From Akkermansia muciniphila (GTDB lineage: Bacteria > Verrucomicrobiota > Verrucomicrobiia > Verrucomicrobiales > Akkermansiaceae), in NCBI GenBank assembly GCA_004557455.1, contig SFDX01000034.1, positions 1 through 22,262 on the forward strand: DNA of 22,262 nt, written 5' to 3'. The position numbers and the translations under genes were made by a program. This document shows positions 22,218 to 22,262 of this stretch, one piece after another (the first letter of the stretch is position 1; each line of letters opens with the position of its first letter). The notes beneath the pieces were generated by a model. The model did no database searches. It had not been told where the DNA came from and saw nothing but the letters and a program-made list of their open reading frames with translations.

Positions 22218-22262
22218 AAGCTCCTGCAGGTGGATTCCCGTAGCTTCAGATATAGGTACCGC
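22186..22262 (+). other. Open frame running off the right edge, possible next gene or continuation
   Basis: An ATG at 22186, in a different frame from the membrane protein, stays open for 25 codons to the window end (MTTPREPALRESSCRWIP and on). It may be the start of an overlapping gene, the true C-terminus of the glycosyltransferase after a frameshift, or chance. No ribosome binding site is visible. Confidence 0.2.

Overview
The window is a GC-rich bacterial chromosome segment. The combination of genes points to Verrucomicrobiota, probably an Akkermansia-like or related gut lineage. Pointers are a TIGR04073-type exosortase-associated secreted protein, few genes with a good Shine-Dalgarno, an IF-1 with a long basic N-terminal tail, and an AhbC/AhbD-type pair of the siroheme-dependent haem route. 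This placement is inference from gene content; no 16S rRNA is present.

Layout. Bases 1-600 hold the 3' part of an IS630-family transposase broken by a one-base insertion. A secreted, internally duplicated protein of unknown function (723-1622, +) converges on a minus-strand cluster (5081 down to 1619). That cluster encodes a coiled-coil tail-anchored protein, a small membrane protein, GatC, GatA and ThiD. A second minus-strand operon (promoter near 9441, terminator at 5195-5225) encodes two secreted thioredoxin-fold paralogues, the AhbD-like and AhbC-like radical SAM/SPASM proteins and the TIGR04073 protein.

A single 797-residue DUF262 plus DUF1524/HNH protein (9696-12089, -) sits alone in a visibly more AT-rich stretch. 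It is bracketed by two copies of a repeat sharing a perfect 42-bp core and resembles GmrSD-type modification-dependent restriction enzymes, with an unrecognised C-terminal extension. It is the best candidate here for an accessory defence function.

The rest is mostly core: gapA (-), tRNA-Arg(CCG) (+), a highly divergent serpin whose start lies inside the 3' end of dnaE (-), the rplM-rpsI operon (-), infA (+), and a GT-C/PMT-like membrane glycosyltransferase (+) reaching almost to the right edge.

Sigma70-type promoters with near-consensus TTGACA-type boxes and 16-17 bp spacing are readable in front of most transcription units. Intrinsic terminators are readable after several of them, so operon limits can be drawn with fair confidence. 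No CRISPR array, rRNA or prophage was seen.
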